Assembly: GCA_002070505.1 (NCBI GenBank) | Contig: MWDJ01000009.1 | Span: 1-64,000, forward strand | Length of the DNA stretch: 64,000 nt | Origin: Bacteroidetes bacterium ADurb.Bin145 | GTDB lineage: Bacteria; Bacteroidota; Bacteroidia; Bacteroidales; VadinHA17 | Reading direction: 5' to 3' | In this document: piece by piece, positions 1 through 9,162 of the stretch | Layout of the letters: every line of letters starts with the position of its first letter | Numbering within the stretch: the first letter of the stretch is position 1 | The notes under the pieces: model-generated | Databases searched by the model: none | Told to the model about the DNA's origin: nothing | Seen by the model: only the letters and a program-made list of their open reading frames with translations | Program-made: the position numbers and the translations under genes

Positions 1-68
1 TTATCAGAGCGATAAGTCGGACCATGGCAGGAGGTGTATTTTTCACAAAAATAGGAGATTTTTTTTAA
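1..68 (+). CDS. Possible 3' end of an upstream gene (partial)
   Basis: A reading frame is open from base 3 to a TAA at 66-68 and would encode a short C-terminus ending in MAGGVFFTKIGDFF. It runs off the left edge, so length and family cannot be judged. The following 8-bp repeat array starts straight after it, which fits a gene end followed by an intergenic region. No family is recognised. A chance open frame of about 20 codons is also quite possible. Confidence 0.3.
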   Translation, partial: IRAISRTMAGGVFFTKIGDFF

Positions 69-71
69 GGC

Positions 72-183
72 ATTACGGCGATACGGCTTTATGGCATTAC
101 GGCCCTGCACAGCCCTAACACCCTAATTCCTTAACGCCTTAACGCCTTTGTGCCTTTGTGCCTTTGTGCCTTTGCGCCTTTTT
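72..183. repeat. Degenerate 8-bp tandem array upstream of waaA
   Basis: Read in 8-base steps from 72 the sequence is attacggc, gatacggc, tttatggc, attacggc, cctgcaca, gccctaac, accctaat, tccttaac, gccttaac, then gcctttgt three times, gcctttgc and gccttttt. The phase is kept over 14 units although the unit changes gradually. It ends 28 bp before the waaA start codon. The longer open frame beginning at 158 starts inside this array, which argues against that start. Similar arrays with other periods occur elsewhere in the window. Confidence 0.8.
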
Positions 184-211
184 TCTAACTTTGGAGACTT
201 ATTTAAAAAGG

Positions 212-1435
212 ATGCGGCTGATTTACAACATCGGAATCCGGATTTATCTTGCCATTCTCTGGCTTGCATCTCCTTTTAACAGGAAAGCAAGGTTATGGAT
301 AAGCGGCAGGAAGGGCTGGTATCAGAAATTAAAGGACAAAGTTGATAAGGATGGCAGATATATATGGGTTCACTGTGCCTCGCTTGGCGAGTTCGAGCAG
401 GGAAGGCCTGTTATTGAGGCTATAAAGAAGGAAGCTGCCGGATATAAAATTATTCTTACTTTCTTTTCTCCTTCAGGCTATGAAATAAGGAAGAACTACG
501 GGCAGGCTGACATTATATGTTACATGCCTGCTGACAGTCGCCGGAATGCTGAAAGGTTCATTGATCTGGTTGATCCTGAAAAGGTCATATTTATTAAGTA
601 CGAGTACTGGTATAATTATATAACTGTATTGGCTGAAAGGCAGATACCTTTATACATTATTTCAGCTATTTTCAGGAAAGATCAGTACTTTTTCAAATGG
701 TACGGAGGTTTCTTTCACAGCCTTCTGAATAAGGTCGGGGGGTTTTATGTTCAGGACAATCAATCGGCAGAGGTTCTCAGAGAAGCAGGGCTTACCAATA
801 TAACAGTAGCGGGAGACACCCGTTTCGACAGGGTTATTGAGTTAGCTGAAAAAGCAAGGAGCATTGATGAGATCGGGTTATTCAGGGGCGGTGAGAAATT
901 AGTTGTAGCCGGCAGCACATGGAAGGGAGATGAAGAAATAATAGCAAGGTATATAAACAGGTATCCTGAAAGGATCAAATGGGTCATTGCGCCCCATGAG
1001 CCGGGAAATGCTAATATAGAGAGGCTTGAGAAGCTCCTGGCGGTCAGGTGTCTGAGGTTTTCCCGTTTCAGGGCAGAAGAATGCGATGCAAGAGTGCTTA
1101 TAATTGACAATATCGGGATGCTTTCCTCAGTATATCGTTACGCGCATGTGGCTGTTATTGGAGGGGGATTCGGAAGAGGTATTCACAATTTACTTGAGGC
1201 AGCATGCTGGGGTGTACCGGTATTATTTGGACCGAATCATAAAAAATTCAGGGAAGCTCTTGAACTGAAAGAGAACGGGGGAGGGAAATCCTTTACAAAT
1301 TATACTGAATTTGAAGAATTGCTTAATGAATTAATGTATGAACAGGCGGTCTGTAAAAAAGCTTCAGAAGCAGCATGCAATTATGTGAAAGAAAACGCCG
1401 GAGCTACCCATAAAATCATCGCGGGAATCATCTGA
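212..1435 (+). CDS. waaA: 3-deoxy-D-manno-octulosonic acid (KDO) transferase, GT30
   Basis: Transfers KDO from CMP-KDO to lipid A precursor, the first step of LPS inner-core assembly, at the cytoplasmic face of the inner membrane. The 407-residue protein has the WaaA layout: an N-terminal membrane-anchoring helix (about residues 3-22), then a GT-B fold. The SLGEFEQGRP stretch near residue 60 holds the glutamate expected as catalytic base. The C-terminal half has the nucleotide-sugar site (VIGGGFGRGIHNLLEA, then GVPVLFGPNHKKF). The start at 212 is preferred over 158 because the earlier codons read through an intergenic 8-bp repeat array and because MRLIYNIGIRIY gives the usual family N-terminus. 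No terminator is obvious after the stop. Confidence 0.93.
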   Translation: MRLIYNIGIRIYLAILWLASPFNRKARLWISGRKGWYQKLKDKVDKDGRYIWVHCASLGEFEQGRPVIEAIKKEAAGYKIILTFFSPSGYEIRKNYGQADIICYMPADSRRNAERFIDLVDPEKVIFIKYEYWYNYITVLAERQIPLYIISAIFRKDQYFFKWYGGFFHSLLNKVGGFYVQDNQSAEVLREAGLTNITVAGDTRFDRVIELAEKARSIDEIGLFRGGEKLVVAGSTWKGDEEIIARYINRYPERIKWVIAPHEPGNANIERLEKLLAVRCLRFSRFRAEECDARVLIIDNIGMLSSVYRYAHVAVIGGGFGRGIHNLLEAACWGVPVLFGPNHKKFREALELKENGGGKSFTNYTEFEELLNELMYEQAVCKKASEAACNYVKENAGATHKIIAGII

Positions 1436-1620
1436 AAAAATATTAACAAGCCCCTCTGATAACTTGTTTATAACTAATCTTTTTTAAATCTGAGGGATAG
1501 TTTAAAGAGGTTTATTTTAGGCCTCCCGTTGTAATACAGGGATGATTTTTTTTGGTGACATGAAATCAACAGTTTACGATGAAATTATAAAATGAATTAT
1601 TAAACCTAATCTCTATTTCT

Positions 1621-4600
1621 ATGATGACACAATTAAAACGACACTATCTTACTCTATTGTTTATGTTCATTTCTGTCCTTGTTTCCGGGCAGGGATCAAC
1701 TACATCTTCGATGAGCGGCAAGATAGTTGACAATTCAGGACAAGCCATGGCTGGTGCAACTGTCCTGGCTATTCACATCCCTTCGGGAGCACAGTATGGG
1801 GCTCTGACAAATGTCGAAGGTCTTTACACAATTCAGGGTATGAGACCGGGCGGGCCTTATAGCATTGAAATATCCTTTGTTGGTTATGCAAAGAAATCAA
1901 TCTCGGATATTAATCTGTCACTGGGAGAATCGTTCCTTTTAAATGCCAATCTTGAAGAATCAAGCGCCCAGCTTGGTGAAGTGGTTGTAGTAGGGACAAG
2001 AGCTCCGGTTCTTAACTCCGAAAGGAATGGTGCATCAATTAATATCAATACAGCTCAGCTGAGTACAATGCCGACAGTTTCAAGGAGTATTAATGATGTT
2101 ACCCGTCTGACACCGCAGTCGAACGGAAATCAGATAGGTGGCGGAAACTATCGTCAGAATTTCATCACTGTTGACGGGGCGCAGTTCAACAATGCTTTCG
2201 GTATCGGAACGAACCTCCCAGGCAATGGTTCACCGATTTCTCTTGATGCTCTCGACCAGATCTCAGTGAATATCACACCCTATGATGTAAGGCAGAGCGG
2301 GTTCATAGGAGCAGCAGTTAACGCGGTAACCAGATCAGGGACCAACGAATTTTCAGGTTCGGCATACACCTATATGCAAAATGAAACATTCAAAGGCAAC
2401 AAGGTAGGAGACAAAACATTTGTTAAATCTCCCTCAAGCTACAGTATGCAGGGATTCCGTCTTGGCGGCCCGATAATCAGGAATAAGCTGTTCTTCTTTG
2501 TAAACTTCGAAACCGAAAAGTCAAAAGTGCCGGGGCCATCAAGAGTGGCTGCAACTCCCGAAGCACCAGCTAACTATGAAAATAATATAGCAAGACCTAC
2601 TGCAGAGAGAATGGATCAGATAAGCCAGTATCTGAGTGAAACCTATGGTTATGAAACCGGTCCGTATCAGAACTACTCAAATGAGAGCCCGGGAAAGAAA
2701 TTCCTTGCCAGGATAGACTGGAACATAAACAAGGACCATAAGTTCAATATACGCTACAGCTATATGACAAGCAAGGATCCGTCTTCTCCAAGTACATCTT
2801 ATTCCCCCTTCTCATCTTCAGCAATGTACACTGGAAGACGAACTGATATGGATGCTATGTGGTTTAAGAATACCGGTTATTTCCAGGAGAGAAACTTCAG
2901 TTCCCTGTCAGCAGAGCTGAACTCATCTCTCGGGCAGGGGAAATATACAAATACCTTCAGGGCTACCTATTCTTTCCAGGATGAGCCGAGAAGCACCGGT
3001 GGTAAACTGTTCCCATTTGTTGATATACTACTCGATGGCAAACCATACGTGTCATTCGGAACGGAACTCTTTTCATATGGCAATACAAGAGAGGTTAAAA
3101 CACTCACTCTAAGCGATGATTTTTCATGGTCGTGGGGAAAGAATTACCTCACTGCCGGTATCAATTATGAATTTGATGACACTAAAAACGGCTTCATGAG
3201 ATTTGGGTCAAGCTATTATGTGTTTAATTCATGGGAAGACTTTACCGGTGGAGCCAATCCGAATAACTTTGGTATAACTTTCTCAAATACACCTGGATAT
3301 GCCCAGGCCTTCCCAACCTTCAAGTTCAGTCAGATTGCGGCATATATCCAGGATGAAATAACTGTCAGCTCAAAGCTAAAGGTAGTGGCCGGTCTGCGTT
3401 TCGATCTTCCGACCTATCCGGAACCTCTCAAGAGCCATCCGATAATTGAAACTCTTAATTTTGGCGGCAAGTTCTACAACACCTCTACCCTCCCGAAAGA
3501 GAGGCTGATGTTCTCACCAAGACTTGGATTCAATTATGACTTTTCAGATAACCGCTCTCTTGTGCTTCGCGGAGGTACAGGGCTATTCACAGGACGTGTT
3601 CCTTTTGTATGGATTGTAAGCCAGGCAGGAGATGCAGGCATGCTGCAAACGACTCTTACCTATGCAGGCTCAGGAAACACTCCCGGACCATTCAGCCCGG
3701 ATATTGACACTTATTATCCTCCAACCCAACCGGCTGCAGGAACAATCGTGCCAACTACATTCACTATTATATCTGATGATTTCAAGATGCCTCAGACGTG
3801 GAAAACAAGCCTTGCCCTTGATGCGAAACTGCCATGGGGAATAAAAGGATCTGTTGAAGGGATCTACAATAAAGATTTAAACACAGCTTTCTTTGTAAAT
3901 GAAGGCCTTAAAGGTGCTCAGCATCTTAATATAGCAGGATATCCGGATAACCGACTTATGTATCCAACCTCTCTTTCAAATACTTATTATTATCTGGCTA
4001 CTTCTTCCGGAGTTATTACTCCCACAGGAAACCGGGGGGTGTCACCTATAGTACTTGAAAACAGAAGAGGCGGATATTACTGGTCAATGACAGCCAAAGT
4101 TGAGAAATCATTCAAAGGTGGCTTAAACGCAATGCTGGCATATACCCACAGTGCTGCTAAGAATCTAGTTGATGGCAGCGGCGACCAGGCAGCTTCGGCA
4201 TGGAATGGAAATGCCAATGTGAACGGCGCAAACAGCGATGAACTGGGCTTTGCAAGCTATATAATACCTAATAAGCTTATCGGTGCCCTTTCTTATAAGG
4301 TTGAATACCTTAAGTTCATGGGTACATCAATATCACTCTTCTATGAAGGTGGTTCAGCAGGTCGCTTTTCTTATGTGTATTCATCAAACATAGTACGCGA
4401 CGGCGCAGGGTCAAACAACCTGATCTATGTTCCGAAGAATTCGTCTGAGATAAACTTCGTTGATTATACATTCACTCCATCTGGAGGAAGCCCCATTTCA
4501 TGGACTGCTCAGGAACAAAGTGATGCATTCTTCGATTACATCGAACAGGATAAATACCTCTCATCAAGGAAAGGCGAATATGCAGAAAGAAACGGGGTTG

Positions 4601-4929
4601 TTATGCCATGGGTAAATAAATTCGATATCAAGATCCAGCAGGATTTCTTCGTGAATGTTGGCGGAAAAAGGAATACGATCCAGGTAAGTCTCGACATTCT
4701 GAACGTCGGGAATCTTATAAACAAGAACTGGGGTATTGTACCTTATTATAATCAGAATAATATACTTGTTATGACAAATAACACCAGTGTCGTTCCAGGT
4801 GGTGCAGTTGCTCCTACTTTCAGGCTTAATCCATACAATAACGCGATGATCTCCAAAACTTTCAGCAATAATGTATCATATGTATCAACCTATTCAATGC
4901 AACTGGGTATTCGGTATATATTTAACTAA
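1621..4929 (+). CDS. TonB-dependent receptor, Oar-like, with carboxypeptidase-regulatory-like domain
   Basis: Outer-membrane protein of 1102 residues. A signal peptide covers about residues 1-23 (hydrophobic YLTLLFMFISVLVSGQ). A carboxypeptidase-D regulatory-like beta-sandwich follows at about 30-115 (SGKIVDNSGQAMAGATV...). The plug is near 135-240, starting after the EVVVVGTRAPV segment, and a large beta-barrel runs to an aromatic-ended C-terminus (QLGIRYIFN). This arrangement matches the Oar/TonB-receptor family of Bacteroidota, which import large substrates or take part in adhesion and protease export. No SusD partner or sigma/anti-sigma pair lies beside it, so it does not look like a standard polysaccharide-utilisation SusC, and the substrate is unknown. 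A clear terminator follows the stop. ATG codons at 1621 and 1624 are both possible starts. Confidence 0.88.
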   Translation: MMTQLKRHYLTLLFMFISVLVSGQGSTTSSMSGKIVDNSGQAMAGATVLAIHIPSGAQYGALTNVEGLYTIQGMRPGGPYSIEISFVGYAKKSISDINLSLGESFLLNANLEESSAQLGEVVVVGTRAPVLNSERNGASININTAQLSTMPTVSRSINDVTRLTPQSNGNQIGGGNYRQNFITVDGAQFNNAFGIGTNLPGNGSPISLDALDQISVNITPYDVRQSGFIGAAVNAVTRSGTNEFSGSAYTYMQNETFKGNKVGDKTFVKSPSSYSMQGFRLGGPIIRNKLFFFVNFETEKSKVPGPSRVAATPEAPANYENNIARPTAERMDQISQYLSETYGYETGPYQNYSNESPGKKFLARIDWNINKDHKFNIRYSYMTSKDPSSPSTSYSPFSSSAMYTGRRTDMDAMWFKNTGYFQERNFSSLSAELNSSLGQGKYTNTFRATYSFQDEPRSTGGKLFPFVDILLDGKPYVSFGTELFSYGNTREVKTLTLSDDFSWSWGKNYLTAGINYEFDDTKNGFMRFGSSYYVFNSWEDFTGGANPNNFGITFSNTPGYAQAFPTFKFSQIAAYIQDEITVSSKLKVVAGLRFDLPTYPEPLKSHPIIETLNFGGKFYNTSTLPKERLMFSPRLGFNYDFSDNRSLVLRGGTGLFTGRVPFVWIVSQAGDAGMLQTTLTYAGSGNTPGPFSPDIDTYYPPTQPAAGTIVPTTFTIISDDFKMPQTWKTSLALDAKLPWGIKGSVEGIYNKDLNTAFFVNEGLKGAQHLNIAGYPDNRLMYPTSLSNTYYYLATSSGVITPTGNRGVSPIVLENRRGGYYWSMTAKVEKSFKGGLNAMLAYTHSAAKNLVDGSGDQAASAWNGNANVNGANSDELGFASYIIPNKLIGALSYKVEYLKFMGTSISLFYEGGSAGRFSYVYSSNIVRDGAGSNNLIYVPKNSSEINFVDYTFTPSGGSPISWTAQEQSDAFFDYIEQDKYLSSRKGEYAERNGVVMPWVNKFDIKIQQDFFVNVGGKRNTIQVSLDILNVGNLINKNWGIVPYYNQNNILVMTNNTSVVPGGAVAPTFRLNPYNNAMISKTFSNNVSYVSTYSMQLGIRYIFN

Positions 4930-4953
4930 GCTTAAGAATACTTAAGCAAAATG

Positions 4954-4980
4954 AAAGGGCGCGATTCAGCGCCCTTTTTT
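4954..4980 (+). terminator. Rho-independent terminator after the TonB/Oar receptor gene
   Basis: A 9-bp perfect stem, aaagggcgc (4954-4962) and gcgcccttt (4969-4977), encloses a 6-base loop and runs into six T residues. It lies 25 bp after the stop codon of the receptor gene. Confidence 0.9.
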
Positions 4981-5165
4981 AATATGTATCCGGGCGCTGC
5001 ATTTAAATGATGGTATGTTAAATACTTATTCGCTCAAACAGCTTCTGGGAACGACGGCATTATTGCAAGTATCAGATAATGAGGTGAATATAAAAAGTTA
5101 ATAACTATCGCCTCAAATGTTAATAAACTTAAAAATTTTGTCTTGCATTACGAATGACCCTTGTC

Positions 5166-5173
5166 TAATTTAG
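5166..5173 (+). promoter_or_regulatory. Weak -7-like element in the 307-bp gap before nrdJ
   Basis: TAATTTAG differs by one base from the Bacteroidetes -7 consensus TAnnTTTG and lies 63 bp before the nrdJ ATG. A TTG about 20 bp further upstream could act as the -33 element, but the fit is poor. Apart from the receptor terminator and this site, nothing could be recognised in 4930-5236. In particular there is no conserved cobalamin-riboswitch core, although nrdJ is B12-dependent. Confidence 0.25.
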
Positions 5174-5236
5174 CAAATACCCGTAAAAAAAATCAACGGT
5201 CGTTTAATCTCATTAAAATCAGAGAATAACAGAATT

Positions 5237-7870
5237 ATGGAAGATCTATTTGTCCAGGAACCAGCTATTGCTTCTGATCAGACTAAAGATGGAAAGCAAA
5301 AATCAGATGATCAAAAGAAAGCTGGTGTGAAAGAAAACAGTAAAACAGACAAACAGGCGGGAGAGAGGATTGTATATTCTCATGATGAAGCTGTTGAAGC
5401 AAGCGTAGCATACTTCAACGGCGATGAACTTGCTGCAAGGGTATGGGCCAACAAGTATGCTCTTAAGGATTCTTACGGGAACCTGTATGAGAAGACACCT
5501 GATGACATGCATCACCGCCTGGCAAGGGAGATCCATCGGATCGAGCTGAAATATAAGAATCCACTGCCGGAGGAACTGATATACAATGTGCTGAAGGACT
5601 TTAAATATATAGTGCCCCAGGGAGGTCCTATGACCGGGATCGGAAATGAATACCAGATTGCTTCCCTTTCGAACTGCTTCGTGATCGGTAATGACGGATC
5701 GTCCGATTCATACGGCGGAATAATGAAGATCGACCAGGAACAGGTACAGCTTATGAAACGCCGCGGCGGAGTCGGGCACGATCTTTCTCATATCAGGCCG
5801 AAAGGGACACCGGTACTGAACAGCGCCCTGACTTCAACAGGAGTTGTTCCCTTTATGGAGAGGTATTCAAACTCGACACGCGAAGTGGCCCAGGATGGAA
5901 GAAGAGGCGCCCTGATGCTTTCAATATCGATAAAACATCCGGATTCAGGTAAATTTATCGACGCCAAGATGGAAAGCGGGAAAATTACAGGAGCAAACGT
6001 CTCCGTGAAGATTACCGACGAGTTCATGAAAGCTGTAGAGAATAAAACGATATTCCGGCAGCAATATCCGATAAACTCCGATAACCCCAAATTCGTTAAT
6101 GATATTGATGCGGTCCAGCTCTGGAACAAGATAATACACAATGCATGGAAATCGGCTGAACCAGGTGTGCTTTTCTGGGACACAATAATCAGGGAAAGTG
6201 TTCCTGATTGTTATGCAAACCTCGGCTTTGCTACTGTTTCTACCAATCCCTGCGGGGAAATACCCCTGTGCCCCTATGACAGCTGCAGGCTCCTGGCAAT
6301 TAACCTGTTCAGCTATGTAAAGAATCCTTTTACTCCAAAGGCAGAATTCGACCTTGAATTATATAAGGAACATGTTGGTCTTGCCCAGAGAATGATGGAT
6401 GACATAATCGATCTTGAAATGGAAAAGATCGATGCAATTCTTGCCAAGATAGAGGCTGATCCTGAACCCGATGAACTTAAACTGGTGGAAAGAAACCTCT
6501 GGAAGAACATAAAGAAAAAATCCGAACAAGGCAGAAGAACAGGAATAGGGATAACAGCTGAAGGTGACATGCTTGCAGCCCTGGGATTAAGATATGGCAG
6601 TGAAGAAGCAATAAATTTCTCCGTCGACATACATAAGACACTTGCTCTTGAAGCTTATAAATCCTCCACCTACCTGGCAAAGGAGAGAGGCTCGTTTACG
6701 ATCTACGATTCTGAAAGGGAGAAAAATAATCCCTTCATACTCAGGATGAAAGAAGCCGATCCTGTACTGTACAGCAACATGGAGAAATTCGGCCGCAGGA
6801 ATATCGCCCTGCTGACTATCGCACCGACAGGGACAACAAGTCTTATGACTCAAACCACATCCGGGATCGAACCGGTCTTCTCCGTCTTTTATAAACGCAG
6901 ACGGAAAGTCAATCCCAATGACAAGAACGTTAAGATTACTTTTAAGGACGAGGTGGGTGATTCCTGGGAAGAGTTCAATGTGTTCCACCATAAATTCGTC
7001 GAATGGCTTAAAGTCAACGGTTATGATCCCGCTGAAGTGACAGCTAGAAGCGATGAGGAAATTGAGAAAATAATAGCAAAATCGCCTTATTACAAAGCAA
7101 CAGCCAACGATGTTGACTGGGTGGCAAAGGTCAGGATGCAGGGGGCTATACAGAAATGGGTTGATCATTCGATAAGTGTGACTATTAATCTTCCGGCGGA
7201 TGTCAAGGAAGAACTGGTCAGCGAGCTTTATCTTACTGCGTGGAAAAGCGGATGCAAGGGAGCGACTGTTTACCGCGACGGATCACGTAACGGAGTTCTT
7301 ATAACAGGAAAACCGGAGGGTCGTACGGAAAGACCGAAAAGACCAAAAGTCCTGGATTGCGATGTTATAAGGTTCAATATAAATGAAGAAAAATGGGTGG
7401 CTTTCGTAGGGCTGAAAGAAAACAGGCCTTATGAAATATTCACCGGTATTGCCGATGAAGAAATATTCCCCATTCCGAAAAGCATAGTAAAGGGACAAAT
7501 AGTAAAGATAAAGGACGAGGACGGCAGAACAAGATACGATTTCCAGTACACGGACAAATATGGTTATAAGAAGACTATGGGAGGACTCTCTCATATGTTC
7601 AAACCTGAATTCTGGAACTATGCCAAACTAATATCCGGAGTCCTCAGGCATGAGATGCCGATAGCAGATGTTGTCAATCTGGTTCAGTCTCTTAAGCTCG
7701 ACAGTGAATCGATAAATAACTGGAAGAACGGCGTTGAAAGAGCACTCAAGAAATATATCCCGAACGGAACCAAGGCGAAAGGCACCTGCGGCGAGTGCGG
7801 GTCGCATAACCTTGTATATGAAGAAGGGTGCCTTATCTGCAAGGACTGTGGTTCTTCAAAGTGCGGTTAA
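5237..7870 (+). CDS. nrdJ: Adenosylcobalamin-dependent (class II) ribonucleoside-diphosphate reductase
   Basis: Reduces ribonucleotides to deoxyribonucleotides with a thiyl radical generated by B12, so it works with or without oxygen. The 877-residue protein begins with a charged, Lys/Gln-rich, probably disordered stretch (about residues 10-45). It then shows class I/II reductase motifs: SNCFV with the first redox cysteine near residue 147, NPCGE with the radical cysteine near 339, and PTGTTSLMTQTTSGIEPVF in the barrel. The C-terminus (CGECGSHN...CLICKDCG) is the cysteine-rich tail that re-reduces the active site. No beta-subunit gene is nearby, consistent with class II. The neighbouring gene kbl converges from the other strand, with only 2 bp between the stops. 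Confidence 0.95.
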   Translation: MEDLFVQEPAIASDQTKDGKQKSDDQKKAGVKENSKTDKQAGERIVYSHDEAVEASVAYFNGDELAARVWANKYALKDSYGNLYEKTPDDMHHRLAREIHRIELKYKNPLPEELIYNVLKDFKYIVPQGGPMTGIGNEYQIASLSNCFVIGNDGSSDSYGGIMKIDQEQVQLMKRRGGVGHDLSHIRPKGTPVLNSALTSTGVVPFMERYSNSTREVAQDGRRGALMLSISIKHPDSGKFIDAKMESGKITGANVSVKITDEFMKAVENKTIFRQQYPINSDNPKFVNDIDAVQLWNKIIHNAWKSAEPGVLFWDTIIRESVPDCYANLGFATVSTNPCGEIPLCPYDSCRLLAINLFSYVKNPFTPKAEFDLELYKEHVGLAQRMMDDIIDLEMEKIDAILAKIEADPEPDELKLVERNLWKNIKKKSEQGRRTGIGITAEGDMLAALGLRYGSEEAINFSVDIHKTLALEAYKSSTYLAKERGSFTIYDSEREKNNPFILRMKEADPVLYSNMEKFGRRNIALLTIAPTGTTSLMTQTTSGIEPVFSVFYKRRRKVNPNDKNVKITFKDEVGDSWEEFNVFHHKFVEWLKVNGYDPAEVTARSDEEIEKIIAKSPYYKATANDVDWVAKVRMQGAIQKWVDHSISVTINLPADVKEELVSELYLTAWKSGCKGATVYRDGSRNGVLITGKPEGRTERPKRPKVLDCDVIRFNINEEKWVAFVGLKENRPYEIFTGIADEEIFPIPKSIVKGQIVKIKDEDGRTRYDFQYTDKYGYKKTMGGLSHMFKPEFWNYAKLISGVLRHEMPIADVVNLVQSLKLDSESINNWKNGVERALKKYIPNGTKAKGTCGECGSHNLVYEEGCLICKDCGSSKCG

Positions 7871-7872
7871 GC

Positions 7873-9063
7873 TTATTTCAACACATTAAGTTCCTTACCG
7901 ATCTTCCTGAAAGCCTCAACAGCTTTATCAAGGTGTTCTATTTCGTGAGCAGCCGATAACTGCACACGGATCCTTGCTTCACCTTTCGGAACTACCGGAT
8001 AATAGAATCCAATAACATAGATCCCCTCTTCAAGCAGGCGGGCCGCAAATTCCTGTGATAGCCTTGCATCATACAGCATCACGGCACATATCGCTGATTT
8101 TGTAGGCTTTATATCGAACCCGAGATTGGTCATGCGACTAATAAAATACTCTGAATTCCTGTGAAGTTTATCCTGCAGGGTATTTGTCCCGGTCATCATT
8201 TCAATCATTTTAATACCTGCTGCAGCCACCAGGGGAGGGATGGAATTTGAGAAAAGGTAAGGACGTGATCTCTGACGCAAAAGTTCTATTATCTCTCTCT
8301 TACCGGTTGTAAAACCTCCTATTGCGCCTCCGAACGCCTTGCCCAGTGTCCCGGTGATGATCTCAACCTGACCCATTATGTTATAGAGCTCAGTAACGCC
8401 CCTTCCCGTTTCACCAACCACACCGGCAGAATGTGATTCATCGACCATGACAATTGCGTCATACTTATCTGCCAGTTCAACGATCTTTTTCAGAGGCGCC
8501 ACGTTGCCATCCATGGAAAAAACGCCGTCGGTTACGATCAGCCTTAACCTTTGGGCCTGAGCCAGTTTAAGCTGTTTTTCAAGGTCATCCGTATCGGCAT
8601 TGGCATACCTGTACCTCTGAGCTTTGCAAAGACGTACACCATCTATTATTGAAGCATGATTCAGCGAATCAGATATGATCGCATCCTCTTCTGTGAGAAG
8701 AGGTTCAAAGACGCCTCCGTTGGCATCGAAGCACGCAGCATAGAGTATTGTATCCTCAGTACGGAAAAATCTTGCGATTTTCTTTTCCAGCTCCTTGTGG
8801 AGATCTGTCGTCCCGCAAATGAAACGTACCGACGACATACCGTACCCGTGATCGTCAAGAGCTGATTTGGCAGCTTTGATAAGTTCCGGATTATTTGATA
8901 ATCCAAGGTAATTATTGGCGCAGAAATTTATTACCTTCTGGCCTGTATCCAGTTCTATTTCAGCACCCTGCGGGCTTACAATGATCCTTTCATTCTTGTA
9001 AAGGCCGGCATCCCTGATTTCCTGTAAGGTTTTATCCAAATGAGTCTTGAAATTCTTATACAT
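7873..9063 (-). CDS. kbl: Glycine C-acetyltransferase (2-amino-3-ketobutyrate CoA ligase)
   Basis: PLP enzyme of the alpha-oxoamine synthase family. It cleaves 2-amino-3-ketobutyrate with CoA to give glycine and acetyl-CoA, the second step of threonine breakdown. From the ATG at 9063 the protein has 396 residues, close to the E. coli length. It contains VMVDESHSAGVVG, with the PLP-ring aspartate and histidine, and TGTLGKAFGGAIGG, with the PLP-binding lysine. An in-frame ATG at 9129 would add 22 residues not expected for the family. tdh lies 99 bp upstream on the same strand, so the two probably form a tdh-kbl operon and channel the unstable ketobutyrate intermediate. Confidence 0.95.
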   Translation of the reverse strand: MYKNFKTHLDKTLQEIRDAGLYKNERIIVSPQGAEIELDTGQKVINFCANNYLGLSNNPELIKAAKSALDDHGYGMSSVRFICGTTDLHKELEKKIARFFRTEDTILYAACFDANGGVFEPLLTEEDAIISDSLNHASIIDGVRLCKAQRYRYANADTDDLEKQLKLAQAQRLRLIVTDGVFSMDGNVAPLKKIVELADKYDAIVMVDESHSAGVVGETGRGVTELYNIMGQVEIITGTLGKAFGGAIGGFTTGKREIIELLRQRSRPYLFSNSIPPLVAAAGIKMIEMMTGTNTLQDKLHRNSEYFISRMTNLGFDIKPTKSAICAVMLYDARLSQEFAARLLEEGIYVIGFYYPVVPKGEARIRVQLSAAHEIEHLDKAVEAFRKIGKELNVLK

Positions 9064-9162
9064 ATCTTTTGTAGTTTCTAAAATCGTTCGAAAATCAATG
9101 AAATATTGTGCATGATTCCTGATACTCATATTTATGCAATTTAAACGTGTAACTGCCTCATG

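Noticed and set aside
4981-5236. Cobalamin riboswitch before nrdJ
   Set aside because: No conserved B12-box core or paired stems could be found; the gap before the mutase gene (59047-59129) is also too short for one.
6587-7168. 193-residue open frame on the minus strand inside nrdJ
   Set aside because: Lies wholly antisense to a conserved gene and has no family likeness; a by-product of codon use.
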